Source: Zanthoxylum bungeanum
Lineage: Eukaryota; Streptophyta; Magnoliopsida; Sapindales; Rutaceae
Reading direction: 5' to 3'
DNA: 64,000 bases
Assembly (NCBI GenBank): GCA_019454045.1
Contig: SKCR01051193.1
Coordinates: 124,001-188,000 of the forward strand
The translations under genes and the position numbers were made by a program. Shown in pieces: positions 47,581 through 59,773 of this stretch (position 1 is its first letter; every line of letters starts with the position of its first letter). The notes under the pieces were generated by a model that had not been told where the DNA came from, made no database searches, and saw only the letters and a program-made list of their open reading frames with translations.

Positions 47581-48189
47581 AATAGGAGTAGTGGGTGTTT
47601 TTGAATATTGAAGCACCTTTAGTAGGAAAGAGAGAATAGACTGAAACTCATATTTGGAGGATATGGTTTTAAACTTCAACTTAATGATCGATGGTAAAAT
47701 CGACTCCGTTTTCTCCTATATTCGGAGTGTAAATTCCTGACATCGCATTCTACATTATCATAGGTATTGATTTTAGTTTTAACTTCTCTTTTATTTATAT
47801 TTGAGATACTAACTTATAAATGCATATTGTTGTTGGTAGACAAGATTGTTGAGATTCTTGATATTGAGAACCTCTAGTATTACTTAAAGAAGAATTTGTG
47901 TTATAATCTCATTAATTGTTAGTGGAAGTTTATATCGGACTACGATCCCATGATTTTTCCCAATTTGGGTTTTCCATGTAAAAATCTCGGTGTCTCATTT
48001 TTGTAGTTGATTGTGTTTATTTATTGCCTTACTTGTATTTATTTAGTTTCTGACAATTTATTTTGGGACAACATTTTGTTGTAATCACACAAAGAGGGAA
48101 AAAGTTATTTCCGCTTGATTGTTGTAGTGAGTCTCTTTCCCAACAAATGGTTTCAGAGTTTTCGGGTTGTGTGTGATTGGATTACTTGT

Positions 48190-48540
48190 GTGGATTGAGA
48201 TGGAGGAGACTTCGACTTGCATGATTAAATTGAAGTCATGGAATTATGGTATTTAGAAGTCTAAGATGAAAGATTTGCTCTACATGAAAGACTTACATGA
48301 ACCCATTGAAGGTAATGACTAAACCCAAAGATTTGGATGATAGAAATTTGGCTTAATTAAACCAAAAAATCATAGGGACTATTAAGTCATGGATTTATCA
48401 TTGTATGTATCATCATGTAGTAAATGAGACTAAGACCGATGATCTTTGGAAGAAATTATAAATAATTTATGAGCAGCCAACCGCACAGAACAAAGATAAT
48501 TTGATGAACGCATGATTTGGCCAAGGGACAAGAAATTTAC
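48190..48540 (+). pseudogene. Copia gag relic
   Basis: Readable pieces include KSKMKDLLYMKDLHEPIEG, IGTIKSWIYH and DDLWKKL followed by YEQPTAQNK. They are typical of the N-terminal gag domain of plant copia polyproteins. Several stops interrupt it. It sits directly after the primer-binding site of the copia host element. Confidence 0.75.
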
Positions 48541-48641
48541 AAGCATTTTAAGTTGCACCTCAAAACCAGTCTGTGACGTGCGTTCGAGTTGCGTTTGTCT
48601 TTGCGTTCGAACGTCCGGAGGTAGAAACTTTGTGTTTGAGG

Positions 48642-49193
48642 TAGGGGTGGCAAAATGAATTGACGAATCGAATTTGTATCGAATCTTAAACGAATCGAAT
48701 CAAAATATGATGCATTTGTATTCGATTCATTTATTATACGAATCCTAATATCATGATTCGTATTCGATTCGTTTATCAAACGAATCGAATACGAATATTT
48801 GTTTAGTCATGATATTATTCAAAAATATAATTTATCATAATTTATTTACGTTAATTGTTCATTAATATATACACATGAGTATGTAATTAATGTGTTTAAT
48901 AAAAGTATGTCACCAAATATTGACAATATTATTTTTTTCTATGATAATTGGTCATAATTTCTCGAATCTTAATTGAAAATAACAATAATTAGTAAAAGAA
49001 AATAATAAAACGAATTCTAAACGAATAAACAAATCAATAAGCTTAAATTCGTATTCAATTAGTTTAATAAACGAATCGAATCGAATTGAATTGACCCATT
49101 TATTAAACAAAATCATTTTTGCAAATCAGTATTCGCTTTAAAGCGAATCGAATTGAACGAATAAACGAATCTCAACCCAAATTGCCAACCCTA
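48642..49193 (-). mobile_element. hAT-type MITE, same family as 33938-34484, 552 bp
   Basis: The ends TAGGGGTGGCAAAAT and (reverse complement) TAGGGTTGGCAATTT are inverted. The flanks gtttgagg and gtttgaga match at 7 of 8 positions. The interior is full of CGAATCGAA and ATTCGTTTA words. The block TTCGCTTTAAAGCGAAT near its right end matches the left side of the other copy, so the two are in opposite orientation. Confidence 0.85.
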
Positions 49194-49201
49194 GTTTGAG
49201 A

Positions 49202-49997
49202 GGCGTTCGAACGCTCGTGCGTAAGTGAGTTATTTTGGACGCGTTTTTAAGCCGGATTTGCATTAGAAATCCCTTATTTTGGTCATACCTATATAAACAA
49301 ACTTAGAGCCACTTTCACATTGGTTGAAAACATATAATTCAGAGCCTACAAACCTTTTGTTTCAACCTTATTGACAATCCACCTTGAAGACTACTTAGAT
49401 TATTCTTGTCTTCTTTATTTTGGTGAGATCTTTCTTTGATATACTATCAACACAAAAATACAATCATAATTCAATTTCCTAAGCCTTCAGAGTTCTTTAG
49501 GAGGAGGAATATTGGTATTCAGAGTTCCGGCATCGTGAGTTCACAGGGTTGATTCACTTGAAGACTTCAGAGGTTCTGGAGAAGGACACTTGGTGCGAGC
49601 TCGAGGAGCCCGGCCCGGGCCTGAGCCGGGCCTTCATTTTGAAGTCCGGTCCGGGCTTTTCTCACCCCAGGCCGGGCCAAAGCCCGACTGGGCCCGAGCT
49701 TTTTTGCCATGTATAGCTGCCATAGGTCTGATACCATCACTGTAAGTTTTCTTGTTATAATGGATTTTGACTGGTAGCCTAGATACCCAGAGTGGTTTTT
49801 TACTCGCACGAGTTTCCACTTCGTCAACAAAATTATTGTGTTGATTGTTTATTGTTTTAGTATTTTTCTATATTTTATATTTGCTTTAGACTTAACGGTG
49901 TATATTTTGAATCCATAATAACAATAATTAGGACATGTCTTGAATTGTTGTGTTTAATTCCGCATAGGGTCAGAAACTATGACTAAAATTGAATTTT
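49202..49997. other. Unassigned insert between copia gag and integrase relics
   Basis: This region replaces the expected copia gag/protease part. It contains TATA-like CCTATATAAACAAAC (about 49287) and a GC-rich stretch with GGCCCGGGC-type words (49600-49700). The sequence GGTCTGATACCATCA (about 49726) is, on the minus strand, a decayed Met-tRNA primer site. It may be a fragment of another minus-strand retroelement. Ends were not resolved. Confidence 0.35.
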
Positions 49998-50834
49998 CAG
50001 GTGAGAAATGGCTACAAATTCTTACCAGAAAGAATATTCTACCTAGTTTGGCAGGTATGTCTCTCAAGTTACTTAGCTGGAAAGACACATAGAGTAGCTT
50101 TTAGAAGCTTTTCACCATCTAGGAAATCACAAATCCTTGATTTGATCCACACTGATGTATGCATGGTGCAAACTAAATTAATAGGAGATGTACTTTATTT
50201 TGTAACATGTATTGATGATTGTTCTAGAAAAGAGTTGGCTTTTGGTTTGAAATCTAAAGACCATGTGTTTGATATGTTCAAGTTTCTCAATGCTAAAGTT
50301 TATAGAGAGAGCGAGAGACATGAATGAAGTTGAAATGTGTAAGGGCAAATAATGATGGTGAATATATAGGACCATTTGAGCAGTATTACAAATCCAATGA
50401 AATTAGAATTGAGAAGAATGTACAAAAAACTCCACAATAGAATGATATAACATAAAGAATGAATAGAACCATTGAAGAAAGAATCAAGTGTATACTTTCT
50501 GATACCAAGCTTCCTAAATCTTTTTGGGCAGAGGCTATGCGGATTGCAATTGATTTGATTAACCTTTCTCATTCAAATATTTTAGATTGTGATGTTTCTG
50601 AGAGAGTTTTGAGGGGAAAGAATGTTTCTTACAAACACTTGAGAGTGTTCAGTTGCAGAATATATGTACACATTCTTAATGATGAAAGATCGAAGCTTGA
50701 TGATAAAACTAATTAGTGTATCTTTTTTAGGCTACTAACATGAAGAATTTGGGTATATGTTATAGGATCCAGTGACAAAGAAACTCGTCAGATATATAGA
50801 TGTTATATTTCTCGAGGATCAGGTAGCTGATGAT
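49998..50834 (+). pseudogene. Copia integrase relic
   Basis: CLSSYLAGKTHRVAF, ILDLIHTDVC and LYFVTCIDDCSRK mark the pre-integrase and integrase core, with the first catalytic Asp in HTDVC. The second Asp region survives as ANNDGEY. The third catalytic residue (Glu before RMNRT) is replaced by a stop. LPKSFWAEAM and YKHLRVFSC follow. A frame change near 50310 and stops near 50440-50720 inactivate it. It is cut at 50834 by element B and resumes after 58184. Confidence 0.85.
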
Positions 50835-51430
50835 TGTACGGGCCAAATTTGGGCCCAAGGGTAAAATCGACATTTTACCTCGAGACCGACCAATATCAGA
50901 CCAAGAAGCCTCACGGGCCCAAGCTCATTGTCATCAAGAGGGCCAACGGACGCAATAGATACCAAATCAAGAAACGTCCAGACTCATAAATATCTCACAG
51001 AACTCGACAGTTTCCAACATCCAACGAACGAGTAATTAAAGGTAATAAATTCACACGTTTCCCGAGAGTGTGTATATAAGAGAAGAAAGTCTACGAGAAG
51101 GGGGTTGGACGATCCATAGCCGGACAATCGATAGCTCGATCATATTCAACTTCTAACAACTCCCAGCTCAGTCATATTCTCTCCAGAGCTCTCAGAACCT
51201 CCGACCCACTGCCCTCACGGTAGTCAACAGAATTCAAGGTACGTCAAAGCCTCGCTCTTCCATTATTTACAGCTCGTCTTCATCACTGACTTGAGAGTCG
51301 GAGTGCCCCCGGCACCCACCACACCGGTGGGTAGTCTACTCCCGCTCACTCTACCTTTGTTTTGCAGGATCGCTAGCGCCCCCAACTACAAATTCTGATT
51401 GTGGACCTCGGGCGAAATCCAGCGTCCACA
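50835..51430 (+). repeat. 5' LTR of element B (596 bp)
   Basis: It differs from the 3' LTR by three substitutions and one indel that I could see. It contains TATA-like GTGTATATAAGAG (about 51070). Confidence 0.93.
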
Positions 51431-51510
51431 ATTTGGCGCCGTCTGTGGGGACTTAGCGATTCATAGCAGACGGAGATCTCTCAGTCTATGATCTTTTCAA
51501 CACAGCTATA

Positions 51511-52560
51511 CATGGCTTCTAGCAGCGATCAGACATTTGACCCTATGGCCTCTCAATTGGCCACTCTACAAGAACGATTACGAGTCTTAGAAGAGGAAAA
51601 TTCAGCCATGCGAATCTCCAATATAACCCTCCAGAAGCAACTGGAGCAAATCTCTTCAACCTCCCGACAACCTGATACTACAGACCTTCTCGGCAATCCC
51701 ACAATCCCCACCAATCTCTTGGGGGCATTCAACAATGTGACAAGTGACAATCCGCCATCAGACAACCATCCACCAAATCAAGAAAAAAGTCAACATGTCT
51801 CCTCAATCGACCAAGCACGGCAAGTTACCTCCACTATGCGCAAGGAAATGCAGGAGTTCAAAGATGCAATTCTCTCTAGCCTACCTGGTGTCAGACTACC
51901 AGTGAGAAGAAGCTGAACCGGCACGATCTCAGATACCCCATTTTTGGACACCATCACTTCCACTGAACTACCAAAGAAGTTCAGTTCTCCAGATATGAAG
52001 CTGTATGACGGATCCACAGACCCGAATGATCATATGATCCATTACAAATACAAGATGATGTCGACTGATCTGGCTCCTCATCAATGGGAAGCTGGAATGT
52101 GTAGAGGATTCGGAGAAACATTGGCAGGCCCAGCCCTCAATTGGTTCCTCAATCTACCTTTCAGGACTATTGGGTCGTATCAGGAACTAGCTAATAAATT
52201 TGTGGAGCATTTTGCAAGTTCTTGCAAGCTTGAAAAGACCACCAATGACCTTAATGCAATCCAACAACAGAGAGGGAGTCCTTGCGAAGCTACGTGGCTC
52301 GCTTCAATAGAGAGAGGATAACAATCCCAGATCTCTATCAGCCTACTGCAGTGGAAGCATTCAGAAATGGATTACTTTCATAAAGTGGACTCTACAAAAA
52401 GCTCACTAAATTTCGATGCTACACTATGGATCATGCCATGGCCCAGGCACAATTTGAGATTAAATGGGAGGAGGATAAGAGAAACAAGAAAAGAGAGAAT
52501 TCCACCAGCCATCACAATGAGAGAACCTCAAATCCGCCCAAGCGACCCTACAACTGATGT
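51511..52560 (+). pseudogene. Retrotransposon gag of element B, broken
   Basis: The frame starts MASSSDQTFDPMASQLA at 51511 and has a coiled-coil-like LQERLRVLEEENSAM. An in-frame stop follows at 51914. The same frame resumes with the Ty3/gypsy gag core: KKFSSPDMKLYDGSTDPNDH (about 51960), GETLAGPALNWFLNLPF (about 52110) and QELANKFVEHFASS (about 52180). A one-base frame change near 52270 and another in-frame stop near 52380 follow, then a basic C-terminal stretch up to about 52560. No protease or zinc knuckle follows. It is non-functional as it stands. Confidence 0.88.
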
Positions 52561-52699
52561 GCTAGCAATGTACATCAATAAAGTGATACTTGATGTAATT
52601 AGTCTATAAAAAATGGGGCTAGATGGCCACCCATTGTCGCCTTGGGGACATCATAGCTACCCAAATAAGTATTCATTGGTTACTTTAAAAAAAAATTAT

Positions 52700-53580
52700 C
52701 CTTCATAAAACTCCCACTCGACACTACATGTATTAGGAATTGGAGTGATGATATCCCATACGACAATACACAAATGAAGACTTGGCATGGACATCCCAGT
52801 CGACATTACCAGATGGAAGAAGGCTTAGTATCTGATAGAGAGTCCACTCGACACGACAAGGAAGAAGTCTTGGCTGTGTAAGCTGAAGTTCCACTCCACA
52901 CGACAATGAAGAACTCCTAGCTAGGGGCTGAAACACCACTCGACACGACAAGGAACATGTCTTAGTTAGGGACTAAGGTTCCAGTCGACACGACATGAAG
53001 GAAAGATCAGTTATGGCTGAAGTTTCATACGACATGATAAATAAGTAGGCTGAGTTGCCTAAGGTTCCAATCAACATTACACGGATACACATCATGAGGA
53101 TGCTACCCCACTCGACACTACATGTATGGGGTGATAATATCCCAGTCGACATTACCAGGTACGGCTTGCACTTTTTATAGTTGACATTACAATTTATAGT
53201 TTGGGACTTGTTATGGCTGTCCCAGTCGACATTACAACATATAGCTTGGTAAGTGTTATTGGTGTCTCAGTCGACAATATAATATGTGACTTGACACTTG
53301 TTGAGTATCCCACTCGACACTACATGTATGGAGAATCGGTATTAGGATATCCCACTCGACACTACATGTATGGGGTGATAATATCCCAGTCGACATTAAC
53401 AGACTTGGCAATGATATCCCACTCGACACTACATGTATGGAGATTCAGCATGAGGAAGATGTCTCATTCGACACTACACGTATGAAGCTTAGCACTTGTT
53501 AAGAATCTCAGTCGACACTACCATGTGAAGCTTGGCACTCGTTAAAGATCTCATTCGACACTGCATATATGGTCTTGTAG
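52700..53580 (+). repeat. Element B repeat zone 1, irregular short repeats
   Basis: Words such as CCCACTCGACACTACATGTA, ATATCCCAGTCGACATTACC and CTCGACACGACAAGG recur at irregular 35-80 bp spacing. Variants with (A/C)TCGACA resemble those scattered through 6.0-8.3 kb of element A in reverse complement. There is no coding sequence. Confidence 0.75.
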
Positions 53581-54300
53581 AATGAGGAATGAAAACCCTC
53601 ACTAACCTTTATCAGGTCTTGTAGAATGAGGATTGTAGAATGAAGAATGAAGACCCCCAATGGCTTTTTCAGGTCTTGTAGAATGAGGAATGAGAACCAT
53701 CATAAACCTTCATCAGGTTCATTCGACCGTAGTCTCATGGTCTTCAGACGACATGGTCTCAGACTACAAGTCCTGTAGTATGAGGAATTATACCCTCATA
53801 GACCTTTGTCAGGTCCTGTAGAATGAAGAATGAGAACCCTCATGGACCTTCATCAGGTTCATTCGACCGCAGACTCATGGTCTTCAGACGACATGGTCTC
53901 AGACTACAAGTCCTGTAGTATGAGGAATTATACCCTCATAGACCTTTGTCAGGTCCTGTAGAATGAGAATGAGAACCCTCATGGACCTTCATCAGGTTCA
54001 TTCGACCGTAAACTCATGGTCTTCAGACGACATGGTCTCAGACTACAAGTCCTATAGTATGAGGAATGAAGACCCCCAATGGCTTTGTCAGGTCTTGTAG
54101 AATGAGGAATGAGAACCCTCATGGACCTTCATCAGGTTCATTCGACCGTAGACTCATGGTCTTCAGACGACATGGTCTCAGACTACAAGTCTTGTAGAAT
54201 GAGGAATTATACCCTCATTGACCTTTGTCAGGTCTTGAAGAATGAGGAATGAGAACCCTCATTGACCTTCTTCAGGTCTAGTAGGGTGAGAAATAATAAC
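53565..54300 (+). repeat. Element B repeat zone 2, about 5 units of 135-145 bp
   Basis: Each unit has GTAGAATGAGGAATGAGAAC, ATGGACCTTCATCAGGTTCA, ACTCATGGTCTTCAGACGAC and GGTCTCAGACTACAAGTC. The latter recurs near 53764, 53899, 54036 and 54177. The last units decay towards 54480. Confidence 0.85.
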
Positions 54301-54539
54301 TTTCTTGGACTTTTATCAAGTCCATTCGACAGGTCCACACGACAGTAGTCACATGGACCCTCATCAATAGAATGTGTGATGACCTTCATTAGGTTTAATA
54401 GTATGATAAGGAAAAAGTCTTGGACCTTCGTCAGGTCTGTAGAGTGAAGACTTTCATAGACCTTCATTTGGTCCAAAAGACATTGAAAACTCTCATGGTT
54501 CTTCGACCCGTAGTATGGGGATTATCCTGACCTTCATCT

Positions 54540-57460
54540 GGTTTAGTCGACCGGGGACATCCCCCATGGACTCATGTAGAGTCAAGTTGTAGACATACAC
54601 ATGTCGTATGACTTACACCCTGAACCTCATCTGGTTCAGTCGAACGGGGACATCCCCCATGGACTCATGTAGAGTCAAGTTGTAGACATACACATGTCGT
54701 ATGACTTATATCCTGAACCTCATCTGGTTTAGTCGACCGGGGACATCCCCCATGGACTCATGTAGAGTCAAGTTGTAGACATACACATGTCGTATGACTT
54801 ACACCCTGAACCTCATCTGGTTCAGTCGACCGGGGACATCCCCCATGGACTCATGTAGAGTCAAGTTGTAGACATACACATGTCGTATGACTTATATCCT
54901 GAACCTCATCTGGTTAGTCGACCGGGGACATCCCCCATGGACTCATGTAGAGTCAAGTTGTAGACATACACATGTCGTATGACTTATATCCTGAACCTCA
55001 TCTGGTTTAGTCGACCGGGGACATCCCCCATGGACTCATGTAGAGTCAAGTTGTAGACATACACATGTCGTATGACTTATATCCTGAACCTCATCTGGTT
55101 CAGTCGACCGGGGACATCCCCCATGGACTCATGTAGAGTCAAGTTGTAGACATACACATGTCGTATGACTTATATCCTGAACCTCATCTGGTTTAGTCGA
55201 CCGGGGACATCCCCCATGGACTCATGTAGAGTCAAGTTGTAGACATACACATGTCGTATGACTTATATCCTGACCTCATCTGGTTTAGTCGACCGGGGAC
55301 ATCCCCCATGGACTCATGTAGAGTCAAGTTGTAGACATACACATGTCGTATGACTTATATCCTGAACCTCATCTGGTTCAGTCGACCGGGGACATCCCCC
55401 ATGGACTCATGTAGAGTCAAGTTGTAGACATACACATGTCGTATGACTTATATCCTGAACCTCATCTGTTTAGTCGACCGGGCACATCCCCCATGGACTC
55501 ATGTAGAGTCAAGTTGTAGACATACACATGTCGTATGACTTACACCCTGAACCTCATCTGGTTCAGTCGACCGGGGACATCCCCCATGGACTCATGTAGA
55601 GTCAAGTTGTAGACATACACATGTCGTATGACTTATATCCTGAACCTCATCTGGTTAGTCGACCGGGGACATCCCCCATGGACTCATGTAGAGTCAAGTT
55701 GTAGACATACACATGTCGTATGACTTACACCCTGAACCTCATCTGGTTCAGTCGACCGGGGACATCCCCCATGGACTCATGTAGAGTCAAGTTGTAGACA
55801 TACACATGTCGTATGACTTATATCCTGAACCTCATCTGGTTTAGTCGACGGGGACATCCCCCATGGACTCATGTAGAGTCAAGTTGTAGACATACACATG
55901 TCGTATGACTTACACCCTGAACCTCATCTGGTTCAGTCGACCGGGGACATCCCCCATGGACTCATGTAGAGTCAAGTTGTAGACATACACATGTCGTATG
56001 ACTTATATCCTGAACCTCATCTGGTTTAGTCGACCGGGGACATCCCCCATGGACTCATGTAGAGTCAAGTTGTAGACATACACATGTCGTATGACTTACA
56101 CCCTGAACCTCATCTGGTTCAGTCGACCGGGGACATCCCCCATGGACTCATGTAGAGTCAAGTTGTAGACATACACATGTCGTATGACTTATATCCTGAA
56201 CCTCATCTGGTTTAGTCGACCGGGGACATCCCCCATGGACTCATGTAGAGTCAAGTTGTAGACATACACATGTCGTATGACTTATATCCTGAACCTCATC
56301 TGGTTTAGTCGACCGGGCACATCCCCCATGGACTCATGTAGAGTCAAGTTGTAGACATACACATGTCGTATGACTTACACCCTGAACCTCATCTGGTTCA
56401 GTCGACCGGGGACATCCCCCATGGACTCATGTAGAGTCAAGTTGTAGACATACACATGTCGTATGACTTATATCCTGAACCTCATCTGGTTTAGTCGACC
56501 GGGGACATCCCCCATGGACTCATGTAGAGTCAAGTTGTAGACATACACATGTCGTATGACTTATATCCTGAACCTCATCTGGTTTAGTCGACCGGGGACA
56601 TCCCCCATGGACTCATGTAGAGTCAAGTTGTAGACATACACATGTCGTATGACTTATATCCTGAACCTCATCTGGTTCAGTCGACCGGGCACATCCCCCA
56701 TGGACTCATGTAGAGTCAAGTTGTAGACATACACATGTCGTATGACTTATATCCTGAACCTCATCTGGTTTAGTCGACCGGGCACATCCCCCATGGACTC
56801 ATGTAGAGTCAAGTTGTAGACATACACATGTCGTATGACTTACACCCTGAACCTCATCTGGTTCAGTCGACCGGGGACATCCCCCATGGACTCATGTAGA
56901 GTCAAGTTGTAGACATACACATGTCGTATGACTTATATCCTGAACCTCATCTGGTTTAGTCGACCGGGGACATCCCCCATGGACTCATGTAGAGTCAAGT
57001 TGTAGACATACACATGTCGTATGACTTACACCCTGAACCTCATCTGGTTCAGTCGACCGGGGACATCCCACATGGACTCGTGTCGAGTCAAATAAACTTC
57101 TGAACCCTCATATGGTTCAGTCGACGGGGACATCCCCCATGGACTCATGTAGAGTCAAGTTGTAGACATACACATGTCGTATGACTTATATCCTGAACCT
57201 CATCTGGTTCAGTAGACCGGGGACATTCCCAGATGATTCTTGTCGAGTCAAATGAAGACATGGACTTCCTTCAGTTCATAGACTTGTCGAATGAAATAAC
57301 TCATGAACCCTCATCTGGTTCAGTCGACCGGGGACATCCCCACGGACTCATATCGAGTCAAGTTGTAGACATGGAATACACATGTCGTACGACTTATATC
57401 CTGACCTTCATCTGGTTCAATCGATTGGGTACTTCCCCAATGGCTCTTGAAGAGTAAAGC
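54540..57460 (+). repeat. Element B repeat zone 3, about 31 units of 92-94 bp
   Basis: The unit runs from GTCGACCGGGGACATCCCCC through ATGGACTCATGTAGAGTCAA, GTTGTAGACATACACATGTC and GTATGACTTATATCCTGAAC to CTCATCTGGTTTA. I counted 28 regular units to 57060 and a few degenerate ones to 57460. Two types alternate for much of the array: GGTTTAG (mostly after TATATCC) and GGTTCAG (mostly after ACACCC). That gives a higher-order dimer of about 186 bp. Several units carry GGGCACATC in place of GGGGACATC. Confidence 0.95.
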
Positions 57461-57587
57461 TCATAACTTGATATTCGTTTGGCAGCATCAACGCTCGAGT
57501 ACACCTACATACTATGGCCTCAAGCGACACACGCGTCAAGTACTCTCCAAGTCAAGGACTACTTGACTTAGAGAGTAGGGGACAAAC

Positions 57588-58184
57588 TGTACGGGCCAAA
57601 TTTGGGCCCAATGGTAAAATCGACATTTTACCTCGAGACCGACCAATATCAGACCAAGAAGCCTCACGGGCCCAAGCTCATTGTCATCAAGAGGGCCAAC
57701 GGACGCAATAGATACCAAATCAAGAAACGTCCAGACTCATAAATATCTCACAGAACTCGACAGTTTCCAACATCCAACGAACGAGTAATTAAAGGTAATA
57801 AATTCACACGTTTCCCGAGAGTGTGTATATAAGAGAAGAAAGTCTACGAGAAGGGGGTTGGACGATCCATAGCCGGACAATCGATAGCTCGATCATATTC
57901 AATTTCTAACAACTCTCAGCTCAGTCATATTCTCTCCAGAGCTCTCAGAACCTCCGACCCACTGCCCTCACGGTAGTCAACAGAATTCAAGGTACGTCAA
58001 AGCCTCGCTCTTCCATTATTTACAGCTCGTCTTCATCACTGACTTGAGAGTCGGAGTGCCCCCGGCACCCACCACACCGGTGGGTAGTCTACTCCCGCTC
58101 ACTCTACCTTTGTTTTGCAGGATCGCTAGCGCCCCCAACTACAAATTCTCGATTGTGGACCTCGGGCGAAATCCAGCGTCCACA
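57588..58184 (+). repeat. 3' LTR of element B (597 bp)
   Basis: It is the partner of 50835-51430. Its last 150 bp or so, from GACTTGAGAGTCGGAGTGCC to the end, match the LTR of element A in reverse complement. Confidence 0.93.
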
Positions 58185-58524
58185 ATGATGTTGAGAATAG
58201 TGATGAACATTGATTATCTTAATAAATTCCTATTAGTCTGAGTTCAATTTCTCCACCTGCAGTTTATGATGATCATGAGGGAGCTAGAGATGATGATTTT
58301 GATGATATAATTGATGATAATGGTTCAACAAAACATGTTGAGCAAACACCTCCAAAACCACATGAACCACCAATTGAGCCTGAATATAGAAGATCCATTA
58401 GAGAGAAGCAACCTTCCACTATATATCCTAAACATGAGTACGTGATGCTTACAGATGGATGAGAACCAAAATATTTTGAAGAAGCAATGTCTCATCAACA
58501 GAAAAATCTTTGCATGAACCATAC
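58185..58524 (+). pseudogene. Copia linker relic, right of element B
   Basis: This resumes the copia frame cut at 50834. It is acidic (HDEGARDDDFDDIIDD type), then has QTPPKPHEPPIEPEYRRSIR and YPKHEYVMLTDG followed by EEAMSHQQ. These are typical of the stretch between integrase and reverse transcriptase in plant copia elements. A stop lies after TDG (about 58461). It is cut at 58524 by the Athila-type element. Confidence 0.8.
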
Positions 58525-59773
58525 TGTTTTGATATTTTATATCGTTCCGCAAGTGTACAGTGTTAAGTTTTAGTAAAGATGAGTGAAGAGTGTCGAACCC
58601 ACATGGATTGTGTTCAACTCACACTAAGTACTATAATTGATAATTCTAACTTTATTCAGAAAACAACTAAATTAAGATTAAACTAATATTAAGACTAAAA
58701 ACTAAATAAACGAGATAATAAAACGTTTGATAAAGATAATCCAATGAATATAGAGATTCTAGAGTCTGATTTCATCTAGCTATCCCCTATGTATTTGTCA
58801 TGTAATTCAATTCTTATTCAGTTGCATTGTTTATAAGTCGAGAATCCTAAAGTATTCCACTCTCTCTCCCGAATAATAGTGAAAAGATTATTAATTACAG
58901 ACTTTGATATCCTTATAAAAATCTAGTAATCAACAATTCATTACATTCTGTGATTCCGTGTTAACGACTTCAAAAGAATTATAGATTCTTCCGAACTCTA
59001 TAACACTTATAGGTTATATTCTCTAGATCCTATTCAAAATCCATTTCTCTCGAGCGATAGATTCTAAACATTCATCATCTTAATTTATGGCCAACAAACA
59101 AGAAGTATTAAACGCAAAAGAATATAAATAAACTGAATTATAACTTCATAAAAATCAATTCGACAAATAATACATAGGTTCAAGCATTGGCTACATCATC
59201 CTCTAGAATTACAGAGTTAGTTCATGACTAAATATAAAGACAATAAAAACATGATCATGAATCTAATAAAAATCATTAGAGTTTGAAGGAAGAAACTATA
59301 TGATAAAACTCGAATTGAATCCCTTCGTCTTCGGACGTCACCGTCTTCGTCTCTTCTTACCGCTCTTCAATCTTCTTCTTGGATCTCTCTAAAATATATG
59401 TTTGGACTCTTGAATTCTGTATTAGCCTATTCTTTAGGGTTTTGGACGAGCTTATGTATTTATAGAAAAGTCTTGGGGTCATTGTACATGTAAAACCCTA
59501 AAAATTGATGATTCTGGGCTTCAGTCGCAAAGTCGTGGAGCCGGAAAGTGGCACTGCGGCGCCGCGTGATGATTTCTACGCTTTTCGCTCTTCCAGTGTG
59601 CTTTCGATACATCCGTAGGGTCCCAAAACACGTACAATTGCTCTAATATCCATATCCTAATGCTTCTTACAAATAAAACATAAAACAAACTACAAATACA
59701 TTAAATGATACAGAATCTAACAAAATAGTAAGCTAAGAATGCATGAATAAGTGGGTATAAACCGCACTTATCA
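58525..59773 (-). repeat. 3' LTR of the Athila-type element (1249 bp)
   Basis: Its left end (TGTTTTGATATTTTATATC) matches the visible 5' LTR start at 63763 (TGTTGTGATATTTTATATC). To its right AACACCCTCAAACTTAAG is the purine tract on the minus strand. Confidence 0.85.

Larger units (their letters stand above)
50835..58184 (+). mobile_element. Complete non-autonomous Ty3/gypsy-type LTR element B, 7350 bp
   Basis: The LTRs at 50835-51430 and 57588-58184 start TGTACGGGCC and end GCGTCCACA. The 5-bp duplication ATGAT flanks the element (50830-50834, 58185-58189). The primer site TGGCGCCGTCTGTGGGGA is at 51434-51451, and a purine tract AGAGAGTAGGGGACAAAC precedes the 3' LTR. A broken gag lies at 51511-52560. 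No protease, reverse transcriptase, RNase H or integrase is present. About 4.8 kb of tandem or tandem-like repeats fill the space between gag and the 3' LTR. Gag type, primer site and repeat-filled 3' region suggest the Tat/Ogre/Retand side of Ty3/gypsy. Confidence 0.95.

Noticed and set aside
48642..49193. Minus-strand frame 48537-48779 with ESNTNHDIRIRIINESNTN
   Set aside because: It is a translation of the CGAATCGAA-type repeats of the hAT MITE.
54540..57460. Regular direct repeats that at first sight resemble a CRISPR array
   Set aside because: The whole 92-94 bp unit repeats, with no unique spacers, and it lies inside an LTR-bounded plant retroelement.
57514..57711. Open frames near the 3' LTR of element B
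   Set aside because: They overlap the LTR border and purine tract and are not conserved in element A.
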